Assembly: GCA_031549965.1 (NCBI GenBank)
Contig: JAVBPB010000061.1
Coordinates: forward strand, 1-58,862
Reading direction: 5' to 3'
Source: JAVBPB01 sp031549965
GTDB taxonomy: Bacteria; Bacillota; Clostridia; Lachnospirales; Lachnospiraceae
Length of the DNA: 58,862 nt
Shown here: positions 35,845 through 44,200 of the stretch, one piece after another
How the letters are laid out: every line of letters begins with the position of its first letter
How positions within the stretch are numbered: position 1 is the first letter of the stretch
Made by a program: the position numbers and the translations under genes
The notes under the pieces: model-generated
What the model saw: only the letters and a program-made list of their open reading frames with translations
Databases searched by the model: none
Told to the model about the DNA's origin: nothing

Positions 35845-36543
35845 TTATATTTTTTTTAGTAAACAATCTACTAATCGGACAGTATGTAAAATGGCTTGTG
35901 CTTCAAATTCACCATAATCCATATGAGCACTATTATCTGCCTTATCAGAAATAGCCCTTATTATTACAAAAGGAAGATTGTTTAAAGATGCAGCATGTGC
36001 AATTGCCCCACCTTCCATCTCAGTGCAGTACCCATCAAATGCATTTACTAAAAATTTCTTCTTATCACTATCTGAAATAAATTGATCACCACTTACCACT
36101 CGCCCCAAAAAAACATTAATATCCGGATTAACCTCTTGACAGGCTTCTTTTGCTGCTTTAGATAACTTGTCATCAGAAATAAATATTGAACTTTCCATTC
36201 TTGGAATAACTCCAACCTCATAGCCAAAACCAGTTGCATCAAAATCATGCTGAAGAGCATCTGTAGAGATTACTATATCACCAATGTTTATTTCATTTTT
36301 AAGTGAACCTGCAATACCTGTATTTATAACACCGTCTACATTAAATAAATCAACCAATATTTGAGTGCAGATTGCAGCATTGACTTTTCCAATTCCACTT
36401 CTTACTATAATGACATCCTTCCCATAAAGACTACCAATATAAAAATTCATAGAAGCAATCATTTTAATTTCAGATAGTTCTAGTTTGTCTTTTAATATAT
36501 TAACTTCTTCATCCATAGCACCAATAATTCCAATACGTTTCAT
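35845..36543 (-). CDS. mtnN: 5'-methylthioadenosine/S-adenosylhomocysteine nucleosidase
   Basis: Hydrolyses MTA, SAH and 5'-deoxyadenosine to adenine and the thioribose or ribose product. The 232-residue protein has the family start MKRIGIIGAMDEEV with a catalytic Glu, SGIGKVNAAICTQ, the NTGIAGSL turn, the substrate-binding EMEGGAIAH, and RAISDKAD with the catalytic Asp. AGGAGG precedes ATG 36543. An extended -10 (TGATATAAT, minus strand near 36589) lies upstream. Confidence 0.95.
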   Translation of the reverse strand: MKRIGIIGAMDEEVNILKDKLELSEIKMIASMNFYIGSLYGKDVIIVRSGIGKVNAAICTQILVDLFNVDGVINTGIAGSLKNEINIGDIVISTDALQHDFDATGFGYEVGVIPRMESSIFISDDKLSKAAKEACQEVNPDINVFLGRVVSGDQFISDSDKKKFLVNAFDGYCTEMEGGAIAHAASLNNLPFVIIRAISDKADNSAHMDYGEFEAQAILHTVRLVDCLLKKI

Positions 36544-36842
36544 GTGTACCTCCTAAAGTTTATTGTAATCAAGTAAATTATAATAATTATATCAAAAAAT
36601 TTTTAAATAATAAAGCAAAAATTTAATTGATCTATTAAATATATATTAATAACAATTTATTTACAAAATTCCAAATTATACAACAGAGAAAACTGTAATT
36701 ATTGAAAAGTTATTAGATAAAATTTTAATTTTATGCCATTTTATATTGAAATATGTAAATTTATTTTTAAGAAAGGGATCTTTTCAATTTGTTATATTTA
36801 ATATATAATACATGTAAAATAATGGAAGGAAAGGTGCGTTTT
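36544..36842. promoter_or_regulatory. AT-rich divergent promoter region
   Basis: Toward mtnN there is an extended -10 on the minus strand. Toward the membrane protein gene, TTTTCA (36781-36786) and TATAAT (36804-36809) are 17 bases apart. No conserved RNA, repeat or small gene is seen in the rest. Confidence 0.45.
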
Positions 36843-37709
36843 ATGTTAAATAATATAGCATTATATGAGTTTGTTTTGGAGGACATATTAAAAAATAATT
36901 TATTTATCTACATAATGATTGGATTTATGTTTTTAGGGCTTTTGATTAAGTTTATCGTAAATATTATTTTTAGAAGGCTTATTAAAGACTCAGATAATAT
37001 GGGTGGTGCAAATGCAAAATTACTAAAACATATAAAATTAAAGTTTGAAAGTTATTACAAGTTAAACTTGGGTGTTAATAATGTGGATATCTTTGTGGAT
37101 AAGTATGTATATAAGCATAAAGTTGGTGGATTATTGTTATCCACATGGAAGAATTTTGGTGGACAAGTTATTGCATGGTGTGCACTTACAGGTGTAATAG
37201 GCTCGATTTTAGGTATTATGTATAATATAGATAAAGTACACATTTTATCCACAGTGCTGGTTGGGATTTTGACCTGTTCAATATTAATTATTGTTGAAAT
37301 GCATAGCAGTATTGATGTGAAAAATAAGATTTTATGCACTAATCTTAAAGATTATTTGGATAACTATTTGAGGATTAGGTTAGAATATGAGTATTTTAAT
37401 AAAGAAGATCTAAAAAAATATCAAAATGAGTATTTTCTAAATGAAGAGGAATTAAGTAAAAGAAATCAAGAAATAAAAGAAAAAGAAAACAATATGGAAC
37501 CAAGTAATAATATTCCCTTTACGGCAGCCACAAAGGAAGCTAATTTAGAGCAAAATAATGATATGGAGTATTTGCTTAAGACCTTAAATGGTGCTTTATA
37601 TGGTAAGATAGATAATAAAGGAGAAGAAAAAATTGGTAACAAACTTATAAAGATAGAAAAGGAAGATGAAAAGATTATTGAAGAAATATTAAAAGAGTAT
37701 TTAGTATAA
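36843..37709 (+). CDS. conserved membrane protein, unknown function
   Basis: The 288-residue protein has a membrane segment near 20-42 (IYIMIGFMFLGLLIKFIVNIIF), two more near 108-130 and 135-155, and a ~130-residue charged cytosolic C-terminal tail predicted helical. No domain is recognised, though the architecture resembles MotA/ExbB-like or anchoring proteins of Clostridia only in outline. Upstream in-frame starts exist (36789, 36822), but ATG 36843 follows AGGAAAGG at good spacing. Confidence 0.6.
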   Translation: MLNNIALYEFVLEDILKNNLFIYIMIGFMFLGLLIKFIVNIIFRRLIKDSDNMGGANAKLLKHIKLKFESYYKLNLGVNNVDIFVDKYVYKHKVGGLLLSTWKNFGGQVIAWCALTGVIGSILGIMYNIDKVHILSTVLVGILTCSILIIVEMHSSIDVKNKILCTNLKDYLDNYLRIRLEYEYFNKEDLKKYQNEYFLNEEELSKRNQEIKEKENNMEPSNNIPFTAATKEANLEQNNDMEYLLKTLNGALYGKIDNKGEEKIGNKLIKIEKEDEKIIEEILKEYLV

Positions 37710-37790
37710 AGGTTTTGTTCTTTGAATCATATAATATACTTATAAAATTTGTCAAAAATTTAGTCAAATTGCCTTATTAAAAAAAATGTA

Positions 37791-37819
37791 TTGATTATAC
37801 CTTACGCATTTGCTAAAAT
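37791..37819 (+). promoter_or_regulatory. promoter of pgi
   Basis: TTGATT (37791-37796) and TAAAAT (37814-37819) are 17 bases apart, about 35 bases before the pgi ATG. Confidence 0.65.
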
Positions 37820-37852
37820 GAATTTGTAAATTAAAATTAGGAGCGTGTAAAA

Positions 37853-39202
37853 ATGGGAAATAAAGTATCATTTGACTATTCAAAAGCATCAATGTTTGTT
37901 ACAGATGCCGAAGTAAAATTAATGAGCAAACTTGTTGACAATGCTTTTATTGAGCTAAAGCAAAAAACAGGAGCTGGCAATGATTTCCTAGGCTGGATAG
38001 ACCTTCCTGTTGATTATGACAAAGAGGAATTTAATAGAATAATAAAGGCAGCAGAAAAAATTAAAAGTGATTCAGAAGTTCTATTGGTTATTGGTATTGG
38101 TGGTTCTTATCTTGGAGCAAGAGCTGCTATAGAATTTTTAAGACACGGATTTTATAACTCAGTTTCTAAAGAGATTCGTAAAACACCAGAAATTTATTAT
38201 GTTGGTAATAATATTAGCAGTACTTATATTAATCAATTAGTTGAATTAATTGGTGACAGGGATTTCTCTATTAATATGATTTCAAAGTCAGGAACTACAA
38301 CTGAACCTGCTATTGCATTTAGAGTATTTAAGAAGATTCTTATTGAAAAATATGGTAAAGAAGAAGCTTCAAAGAGAATTTATGCTACTACAGATAAAGA
38401 AAGAGGAGCTTTAAAGAATCTTGCTAATGAAGAAGGTTATGAAAGTTTTGTTGTGCCAGATGATGTAGGAGGACGTTTCTCTGTTTTAACTGCGGTAGGT
38501 CTTCTTCCAATTGCAGTTAGCGGAGCTGATATAAACAAGCTTATGGAAGGGGCACAGAGTGCAAGGAACAGGTGTCTTAATAATAAGTTTGAAGATAATG
38601 ATGCACTTCAATATGCAGCTATTAGAAATATCCTTTTAAGAAAAGGAAAGTCCATAGAGATATTAGCTAATTATGAACCTGCTTTTCATTATGTTTCGGA
38701 ATGGTGGAAGCAATTATTTGGTGAAAGTGAAGGCAAGGATCAAAAAGGAATTTTTCCGGCGGCTGTTGATTTTACAACGGATTTACATTCTCTTGGACAA
38801 TTTATTCAAGATGGCAGCAGAACTATGTTTGAGACAGTTGTTAATCTGGAAACTTCTAAATGTGAAATTGTTTTAGAAGAGGAAGAGATTGATTTGGATG
38901 GTCTTAACTATTTGGCTGGAAAAACAGTGGATTTTATTAATAAAAGTGCAATGAACGGAACTATTTTAGCTCATACTGATGGTAATGTTCCAAATCTTTT
39001 GATTAATGTGCCAGAGCAAAATGAGTTTTATTTGGGAGAGCTTTTCTATTTCTTTGAGTTTGCCTGTGGGGTAAGCGGATATGTTTTGGGGGTTAATCCT
39101 TTTGACCAACCGGGGGTGGAAAGCTATAAGAATAATATGTTTGCATTGCTTGGGAAACCAGGGTTTGAGGTTGAGAGGGAGGCTTTGCTTAAAAGGTTGT
39201 AG
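37853..39202 (+). CDS. pgi: glucose-6-phosphate isomerase
   Basis: Interconverts glucose 6-phosphate and fructose 6-phosphate. The 449-residue protein has the family motifs GIGGSYLGARAA, SKSGTTTEPAIAFR, and the catalytic region DVGGRFSVLTAVGLLP, with length typical of the shorter Firmicutes form. AGGAG precedes ATG 37853. The stop lies eight bases before the start of a 299-bp palindrome, which probably ends the transcript or is transcribed as part of it. Confidence 0.95.
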   Translation: MGNKVSFDYSKASMFVTDAEVKLMSKLVDNAFIELKQKTGAGNDFLGWIDLPVDYDKEEFNRIIKAAEKIKSDSEVLLVIGIGGSYLGARAAIEFLRHGFYNSVSKEIRKTPEIYYVGNNISSTYINQLVELIGDRDFSINMISKSGTTTEPAIAFRVFKKILIEKYGKEEASKRIYATTDKERGALKNLANEEGYESFVVPDDVGGRFSVLTAVGLLPIAVSGADINKLMEGAQSARNRCLNNKFEDNDALQYAAIRNILLRKGKSIEILANYEPAFHYVSEWWKQLFGESEGKDQKGIFPAAVDFTTDLHSLGQFIQDGSRTMFETVVNLETSKCEIVLEEEEIDLDGLNYLAGKTVDFINKSAMNGTILAHTDGNVPNLLINVPEQNEFYLGELFYFFEFACGVSGYVLGVNPFDQPGVESYKNNMFALLGKPGFEVEREALLKRL

Positions 39203-39209
39203 GACGGAC

Positions 39210-39508
39210 GATTTTAGGCGTCTGTTTATATGAATAATTAGAGGGTTAAAAGCCTGTTCCATCCAAATATATCTGAATATTCTGACTGTTGCCTTTGTGT
39301 CGAACAACTAAGATGGTGGAAATTTGCTAAGAACGCACACACAAAAAAAGAACTCGCTACGCTCAAACAACTTTTTGTGTGTGTGCAACGCAAATTTCCA
39401 CCATCTAAGTTGTTCTGACACAAATGCAAATGTCAGAATATTCAGATATATTTGGATGGAACAGGCTTTTGACCCTCTAATTATTCATATAAACAGACGC
39501 CTAAAATC
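39210..39508. repeat. 299-bp near-perfect palindrome
   Basis: The region folds back on itself from GATTTTAGGCGTCTGTTTAT at 39210 to its complement ending at 39508. Arms of about 135 bases pair with few mismatches or bulges (for example around 39285-39305 against 39415-39435). The tip is CACACACAAAAAAAG facing CTTTTTGTGTGTGTG across AACTCGCTACGCTCAAACAA. Apparent frames on both strands are mirror translations of the two arms (shared IFRYIWMEQAF) and are not genes. There is no terminal duplication and no shared sequence with the other hairpin family. Confidence 0.85.
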
Positions 39509-39574
39509 TGTGTATTCAGAGGGCTAAGGCTGAAAGGGATAGTGTTGGAAGTAGTTTTTGTATTATATTATGGT

Positions 39575-39653
39575 TACTATTCACGGCCTGATTAATATTA
39601 GGTTAATGAAAAAGTTCTTCAATACAGTAAATTAATTTTTCAAGTGAATAGTA
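39575..39653. repeat. 79-bp segment bounded by TACTATTCAC inverted repeats
   Basis: TACTATTCAC (39575-39584) and GTGAATAGTA (39644-39653) face each other around an AT-rich core. The same decamer, again as an inverted pair, bounds the IS66 relic at 50690 and 51312, so this may be a miniature derivative of that element. Confidence 0.5.
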
Positions 39654-39695
39654 GCATATTTATGATATGTTATTTTGGGGATTTTTAAGGAACTG

Positions 39696-39724
39696 TTGAC
39701 TTTATGTTTATACTATGATATTAT
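39696..39724 (+). promoter_or_regulatory. sigma-A promoter ahead of the AI-2E permease leader
   Basis: TTGACT (39696-39701) and TATTAT (39719-39724) are 17 bases apart. The transcript would begin near 39731 and run into the hairpin at 39782. Confidence 0.7.
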
Positions 39725-39781
39725 GTGGTTAACAAGGGAACAATCGCCACAAGGGGTTGACCAGTTAATTAGATAGAAAAT

Positions 39782-39818
39782 ACCACCCTAAACTGCTCAA
39801 AGTATCAGGGTGGTTTTT
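39782..39818 (+). terminator. intrinsic terminator or ribosome-site hairpin in the permease leader
   Basis: ACCACCCT (39782-39789) and AGGGTGGT (39807-39814) form an 8-bp GC-rich stem followed by TTTTCT. The right arm AGGGTGG also lies seven bases before the ATG of the next small frame, so the hairpin may either end transcription or hide that ribosome site. Confidence 0.65.
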
Positions 39819-39820
39819 CT

Positions 39821-39970
39821 ATGTACGGCTACTTACAAAACGCAAAAACGAATGTAAGTAATGCCATGAAATGGATTGTTTTGTCGTGTGTTGTTTTAAT
39901 GATTTTGATTCAAACGCATATTTTTATCTTTCTTGCAAATAATATATTTTATAAGTATATTAAGGGGTGA
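39821..39970 (+). CDS. 49-residue single-span membrane protein
   Basis: A 49-codon frame from ATG 39821 to TGA 39968-39970 encodes a short polar start (MYGYLQNAKTNVSNA) and a hydrophobic stretch at residues ~18-45, long enough for one membrane span. The only ribosome-site candidate, AGGGTGG, is in the arm of the preceding hairpin. It overlaps the GTG alternative start of the permease gene and ends two bases before its ATG, suggesting coupling. No homologue is recognised. Confidence 0.55.
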   Translation: MYGYLQNAKTNVSNAMKWIVLSCVVLMILIQTHIFIFLANNIFYKYIKG

Positions 39971-39972
39971 GA

Positions 39973-41007
39973 ATGTTGCATATTGATCAAAAATGGAAAA
40001 ATGTAATTTTAGTGGTGGCAACAACAATTGGAGTTTATTTGTCGTTTAAATACTTGCTCCCGTTGGTGTTGCCATTTTTGTTAGCTTATATGTTGGTTGC
40101 AGCAATTATGCCAATTGTTAATTTTATGCATAGGAAGTTTAGGGTTTCTAAGGGGGTTGGTGCTGGAGGAGTTTTGGTTTTATTGATGATTTTGATGGCT
40201 TTTTTGTTGAAGTTTTTGATTACTAATATTATTAAACAGATTAAGAGATTAATTGAAAATCTGCCTGCTTATTTGGATTATTTGTCGGAAAAAATTGATG
40301 GTATTTGTTGCAGTGCGGATGGATTATTTGGGTTTGATGATGGGTATTCAAGAAGTATTATTGATGGCAATTTAACTAGTTTTGTGGAGAAGATGAAAAA
40401 TGATTTGATGCCAAGCGTTACTGAGAGGACTATGTCTGTTGTTATTTTTATGGGAATATTGGTTGGGGTCTTTTTTATTATTTTTATTTCTGTTATATTG
40501 ATAATTAAGGATCTGGGAAAGATGAAGGATAATATTAGGCAAACTGATTTTTTTTATGATATTAAAAAGGTTTATAGGAAAGTTGCGGATGCAGGGATTG
40601 CTTATTTGAGGGCAGAAATTATTATTATGTCTATTATTATGTTGGTGTGTGTTGTTGGCTTGATGATAATGAAAAATGAGTATGCACTTTTAATTGGGAT
40701 TTTAGTTGCTATATTGGATGCATTTCCTGTGTTTGGAAGTGGATTTGTTTTTGTGCCTTGGAGTATTTTTAATATGATAAAAGGGGATTTTTTGGAGGCG
40801 GCTATACTGATTACTTTATATATAATTACAGCTTTAATCAGACAATTTCTTGAACCTAAATTAATTGGTGAAAAGATTGGGATAATGCCTCTTTATACTA
40901 TTGTTGCTATGTATGTTGGATTAAATTTGTTTGGAGTGCTTGGATTTATTGCAGGGCCTATTGGGTTGGTTTTGATTAGGGCTATACTGGAGGAAAATTT
41001 AGGATAG
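39973..41007 (+). CDS. AI-2E family transporter (YtvI/PerM-like permease)
   Basis: The 344-residue polytopic protein has about eight membrane segments in the AI-2E/PerM arrangement: two N-terminal spans, a central soluble region (residues ~70-150), then the C-terminal spans with GILVAILDAFPVFGSGFVFVPW and the conserved RQFLEPKLIGEKIGIMPLYTIVAMYVGL. The family exports or imports small molecules such as sodium or autoinducers; YtvI-type members are linked to sporulation. The substrate here is unknown. ATG 39973 has AAGGGG five bases upstream. Leucine is coded mostly by TTG, unlike the neighbours. Confidence 0.85.
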   Translation: MLHIDQKWKNVILVVATTIGVYLSFKYLLPLVLPFLLAYMLVAAIMPIVNFMHRKFRVSKGVGAGGVLVLLMILMAFLLKFLITNIIKQIKRLIENLPAYLDYLSEKIDGICCSADGLFGFDDGYSRSIIDGNLTSFVEKMKNDLMPSVTERTMSVVIFMGILVGVFFIIFISVILIIKDLGKMKDNIRQTDFFYDIKKVYRKVADAGIAYLRAEIIIMSIIMLVCVVGLMIMKNEYALLIGILVAILDAFPVFGSGFVFVPWSIFNMIKGDFLEAAILITLYIITALIRQFLEPKLIGEKIGIMPLYTIVAMYVGLNLFGVLGFIAGPIGLVLIRAILEENLG

Positions 41008-41019
41008 GGTTGTGGATGT

Positions 41020-41063
41020 TTTGGAGCTTTTAGTATTTTACAGTAAAGCTCCAAAGAGTTTTT
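41020..41063 (+). terminator. intrinsic terminator after the AI-2E permease
   Basis: TTTGGAGCTTT (41020-41030) and AAAGCTCCAAA (41045-41055) pair and are followed by GAGTTTTTTT. Confidence 0.8.
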
Positions 41064-41237
41064 TTAATACTTAAAGTTGATTTGTGTAATTTGTGCTATT
41101 CAGTTAAAAATTTACGGGTTCATATTAAAATATTACCTATACAAAAATAGAAACTATTGGTAAAATAGATATATACATGTAAGGGGTTACACATACATTA
41201 AGTAACTATAAACAAGATTAAATCAGGAGGTAATTTT

Positions 41238-44200
41238 ATGGGAAAAAACTTACTAAATAATAGTCTAAGAAAAGTTTTATCTTATTTTATGGTTTTAGCA
41301 TTATTTGTGACAAGTATTAATGCTGGTATTTTGGGAAGGAAATTAGTTGTAAGTGCTGATGATGGAGGAACAAATTATATTGCTAATGGTGACTTTGAAT
41401 TAGATATATGGGGAGCGGATGCAGGTTGGAGTAAAGAGTCAACATCATGGGATGGTGGGACTTCCATACAATGGAAGGGTGACAATGCTAAAGCAGGTAA
41501 TGCCTTAGATGCATATGCAGGAGCAGATACGGTTATAACGGTAAAACAGGATATAACTGTTGCAATAGCAGGAACATATGATTTTAGTGTATGGTATCAA
41601 GGAACAACAGCGGGAAGCGTGAAGTTATTTGCAACAATAGATTCTACTGATACAAATGGTACACCAGTTACATATCCAGGATATGGTAACTGGACAGAGG
41701 TTGAATTAAAGGATGTAGAAATTGAAGCAGGAACGACATTAACTATAGGAGCAATTATTGATGGTCCTACAGGTGCATGGGCAGTTTTAGATGATTTCAC
41801 TATGACAAGAACTGGCGATATTAATGGAGGCGTCCAACCATATGAAATGACAGTTTTAAACGGAGATTTTGAAGCTGGAGCAGAAGTTGCATGGAACGAT
41901 ATAATTAAAATTGATGATAATTCTGGTGCAATAGTAGCAACAGGAACAGGAACTAATGCTACAGAAAGATTAAGTATTTGGAATAATAATCTATCAGTTA
42001 ATTCTATAAACATTTACCAAACTATAACAGGACTTGAAAACGGTAAATATAAAGTAACATATATCTCAGAAGGTGCCAATGCAAGTGCCGGCTTTTCATT
42101 AGTTCTAAGTGATGGCTCAGGAGAATTATCATCAACTTCTCATGTTACAAGTGGCTGGGATGTGTGGAATACCACTGAATCAAGCGAAGTTAGTGTTACA
42201 GATGGAACACTTACCATTGCTTTTAAGGGTGATTGTGCAGGGGACGGATACTGGACTAATATAGATAATGTAAAATTATATAAATTAGATGGAGCACCAT
42301 CTGTAATAGTTGATCCTGTTGATGCAAGTATATTTGTTAAAAAGGTAAATGGATTAAGTCAAGACTTCATTATGGGAGCAGATATTTCAAGCTTAATATC
42401 CTTAGAAGATAGTGGTGTTAAATTCTACGATGAAGATGGAAATGAACAAGATATATTAACTACTTTAAAAGATTCAGGTGTTAATTATGTGCGTGTCAGA
42501 GTATGGAATAATCCATATGATGCTAATGGTAATGGATATGGCGGAGGAAACAATGACTTAGCAAAAGCTATTGAAATTGGTCAACGTGCTACTGCAAATG
42601 GTATTAAACTTTTAGTAGATTTCCATTATTCAGATTTTTGGGCAGATCCTGGAAAACAGCAAGCCCCAGTGGAATGGGAAAATATGACTGTTGCACAAAA
42701 GGAAACAGCAGTATATGATTACACCAAAGCTTCTTTAGAAGCATTAATAAATGCCGGTGTAGATGTAGGTATGGTACAGGTTGGTAATGAAACTAATGGT
42801 GGAATTTGTGGAGTTACTGGCTGGGAAAATATGTGTAAGATATTTAGTGCCGGAAGCAAGGCGATTAGAGATGTAGACTCTAATATTCTTATAGCAATAC
42901 ATTTTACAAATCCTGAAACTTCAGGAAGATATGCAAACAATGCAAAAGAATTAGATGATCGTGGTGTAGATTATGATGTATTTGCAACTTCATATTATCC
43001 ATTTTGGCATGGTACACTTTCAAATCTGACATCTGTTCTTAAGAATGTGGCAACAACATATAACAAAAAGGTTATGGTTGCAGAAACTTCTTATGCTTAT
43101 ACCAAAGTAGATGGTGACGGCCATGATAATACAGCACCAAAATCTTCCGGTCAGACATTAAACTATCCTATAACTGTTCAAGGTCAGGCTAATTCTTTAA
43201 GGGATGTAATAGAAGCAGTTGCTAATGTTGGTTCTTCTGGTATAGGTGTATTCTATTGGGAACCAGCTTGGATACCAGTTTCAGGTAATACGTTAGAAGA
43301 AAGAAAAGCACTTTGGGAGCAATACGGTTCTGGTTGGGCGTCTAGCTATGCAGCTTCATATGATCCAGATGATGCAGGTGTATGGTATGGCGGTAGTGCA
43401 ATAGATAATCAAGCATTATTTGATTTTACAGGTCATCCATTAGAATCATTAAATGTATTTAAATATGTTTATACAGGAGCAGTAGCACCGAAAGCCATTG
43501 ATGAGGTTAAGGATACTTCTTTATCAGCAGAGTATGGAAGTACAATAGTAATGCCGGAAAAAGTTGATGTAATATATAATGATGGTACAACAGAACAAGT
43601 AAGTGTAACTTGGAATAGTACTCAGGTTCAAAATGCAAAAGCAACAGGAATTGGAACTTATAAAATAACTGGTACAGTAGATGTTGTTTATTCAGTTACA
43701 TGTGTGTTAACAATTAAACCTGTGAACTTGTTGGTAAATTCAAGCTTTGAAGGTTCTGATATGAGTGCTTGGGTAATTCAAAATACAAGTGGTGTTGGAA
43801 CTACACCAACAGACAGGCAAAATAAGGCATCGGATGCTAAAACAGGAGAGTATTCATTACATTTTTATTCAGCCAATGCAATGGATTTTACAGTAAAACA
43901 GACAGTTACAGGATTAAAGGCAGGAACATATAATTATAGTATGTGTCTTCAAGGTGGAGATGTTAAAAATGGAGATTTATCTATTTCTGTATTAGTTAAT
44001 GGTGTACTATATGATACAAAAGCCACAAGTGTAAATGGTTGGGTAAATTGGAGCAATCCTAAAATTGAAAATATTCCCGTGACTAGTAATAATTCTACTA
44101 TTACTGTATGTGCTAAAATAAAAAGTGATGGAGGAGCATGGGGAACCATGGATGACTTCTATTTATATTTGACACCAATTAGTGGAGGAGAGCCTACAAC

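Noticed and set aside
38966..39527. Overlapping frames on both strands sharing IFRYIWMEQAF
   Set aside because: They are mirror translations of the two arms of the 299-bp palindrome and have no ribosome sites.
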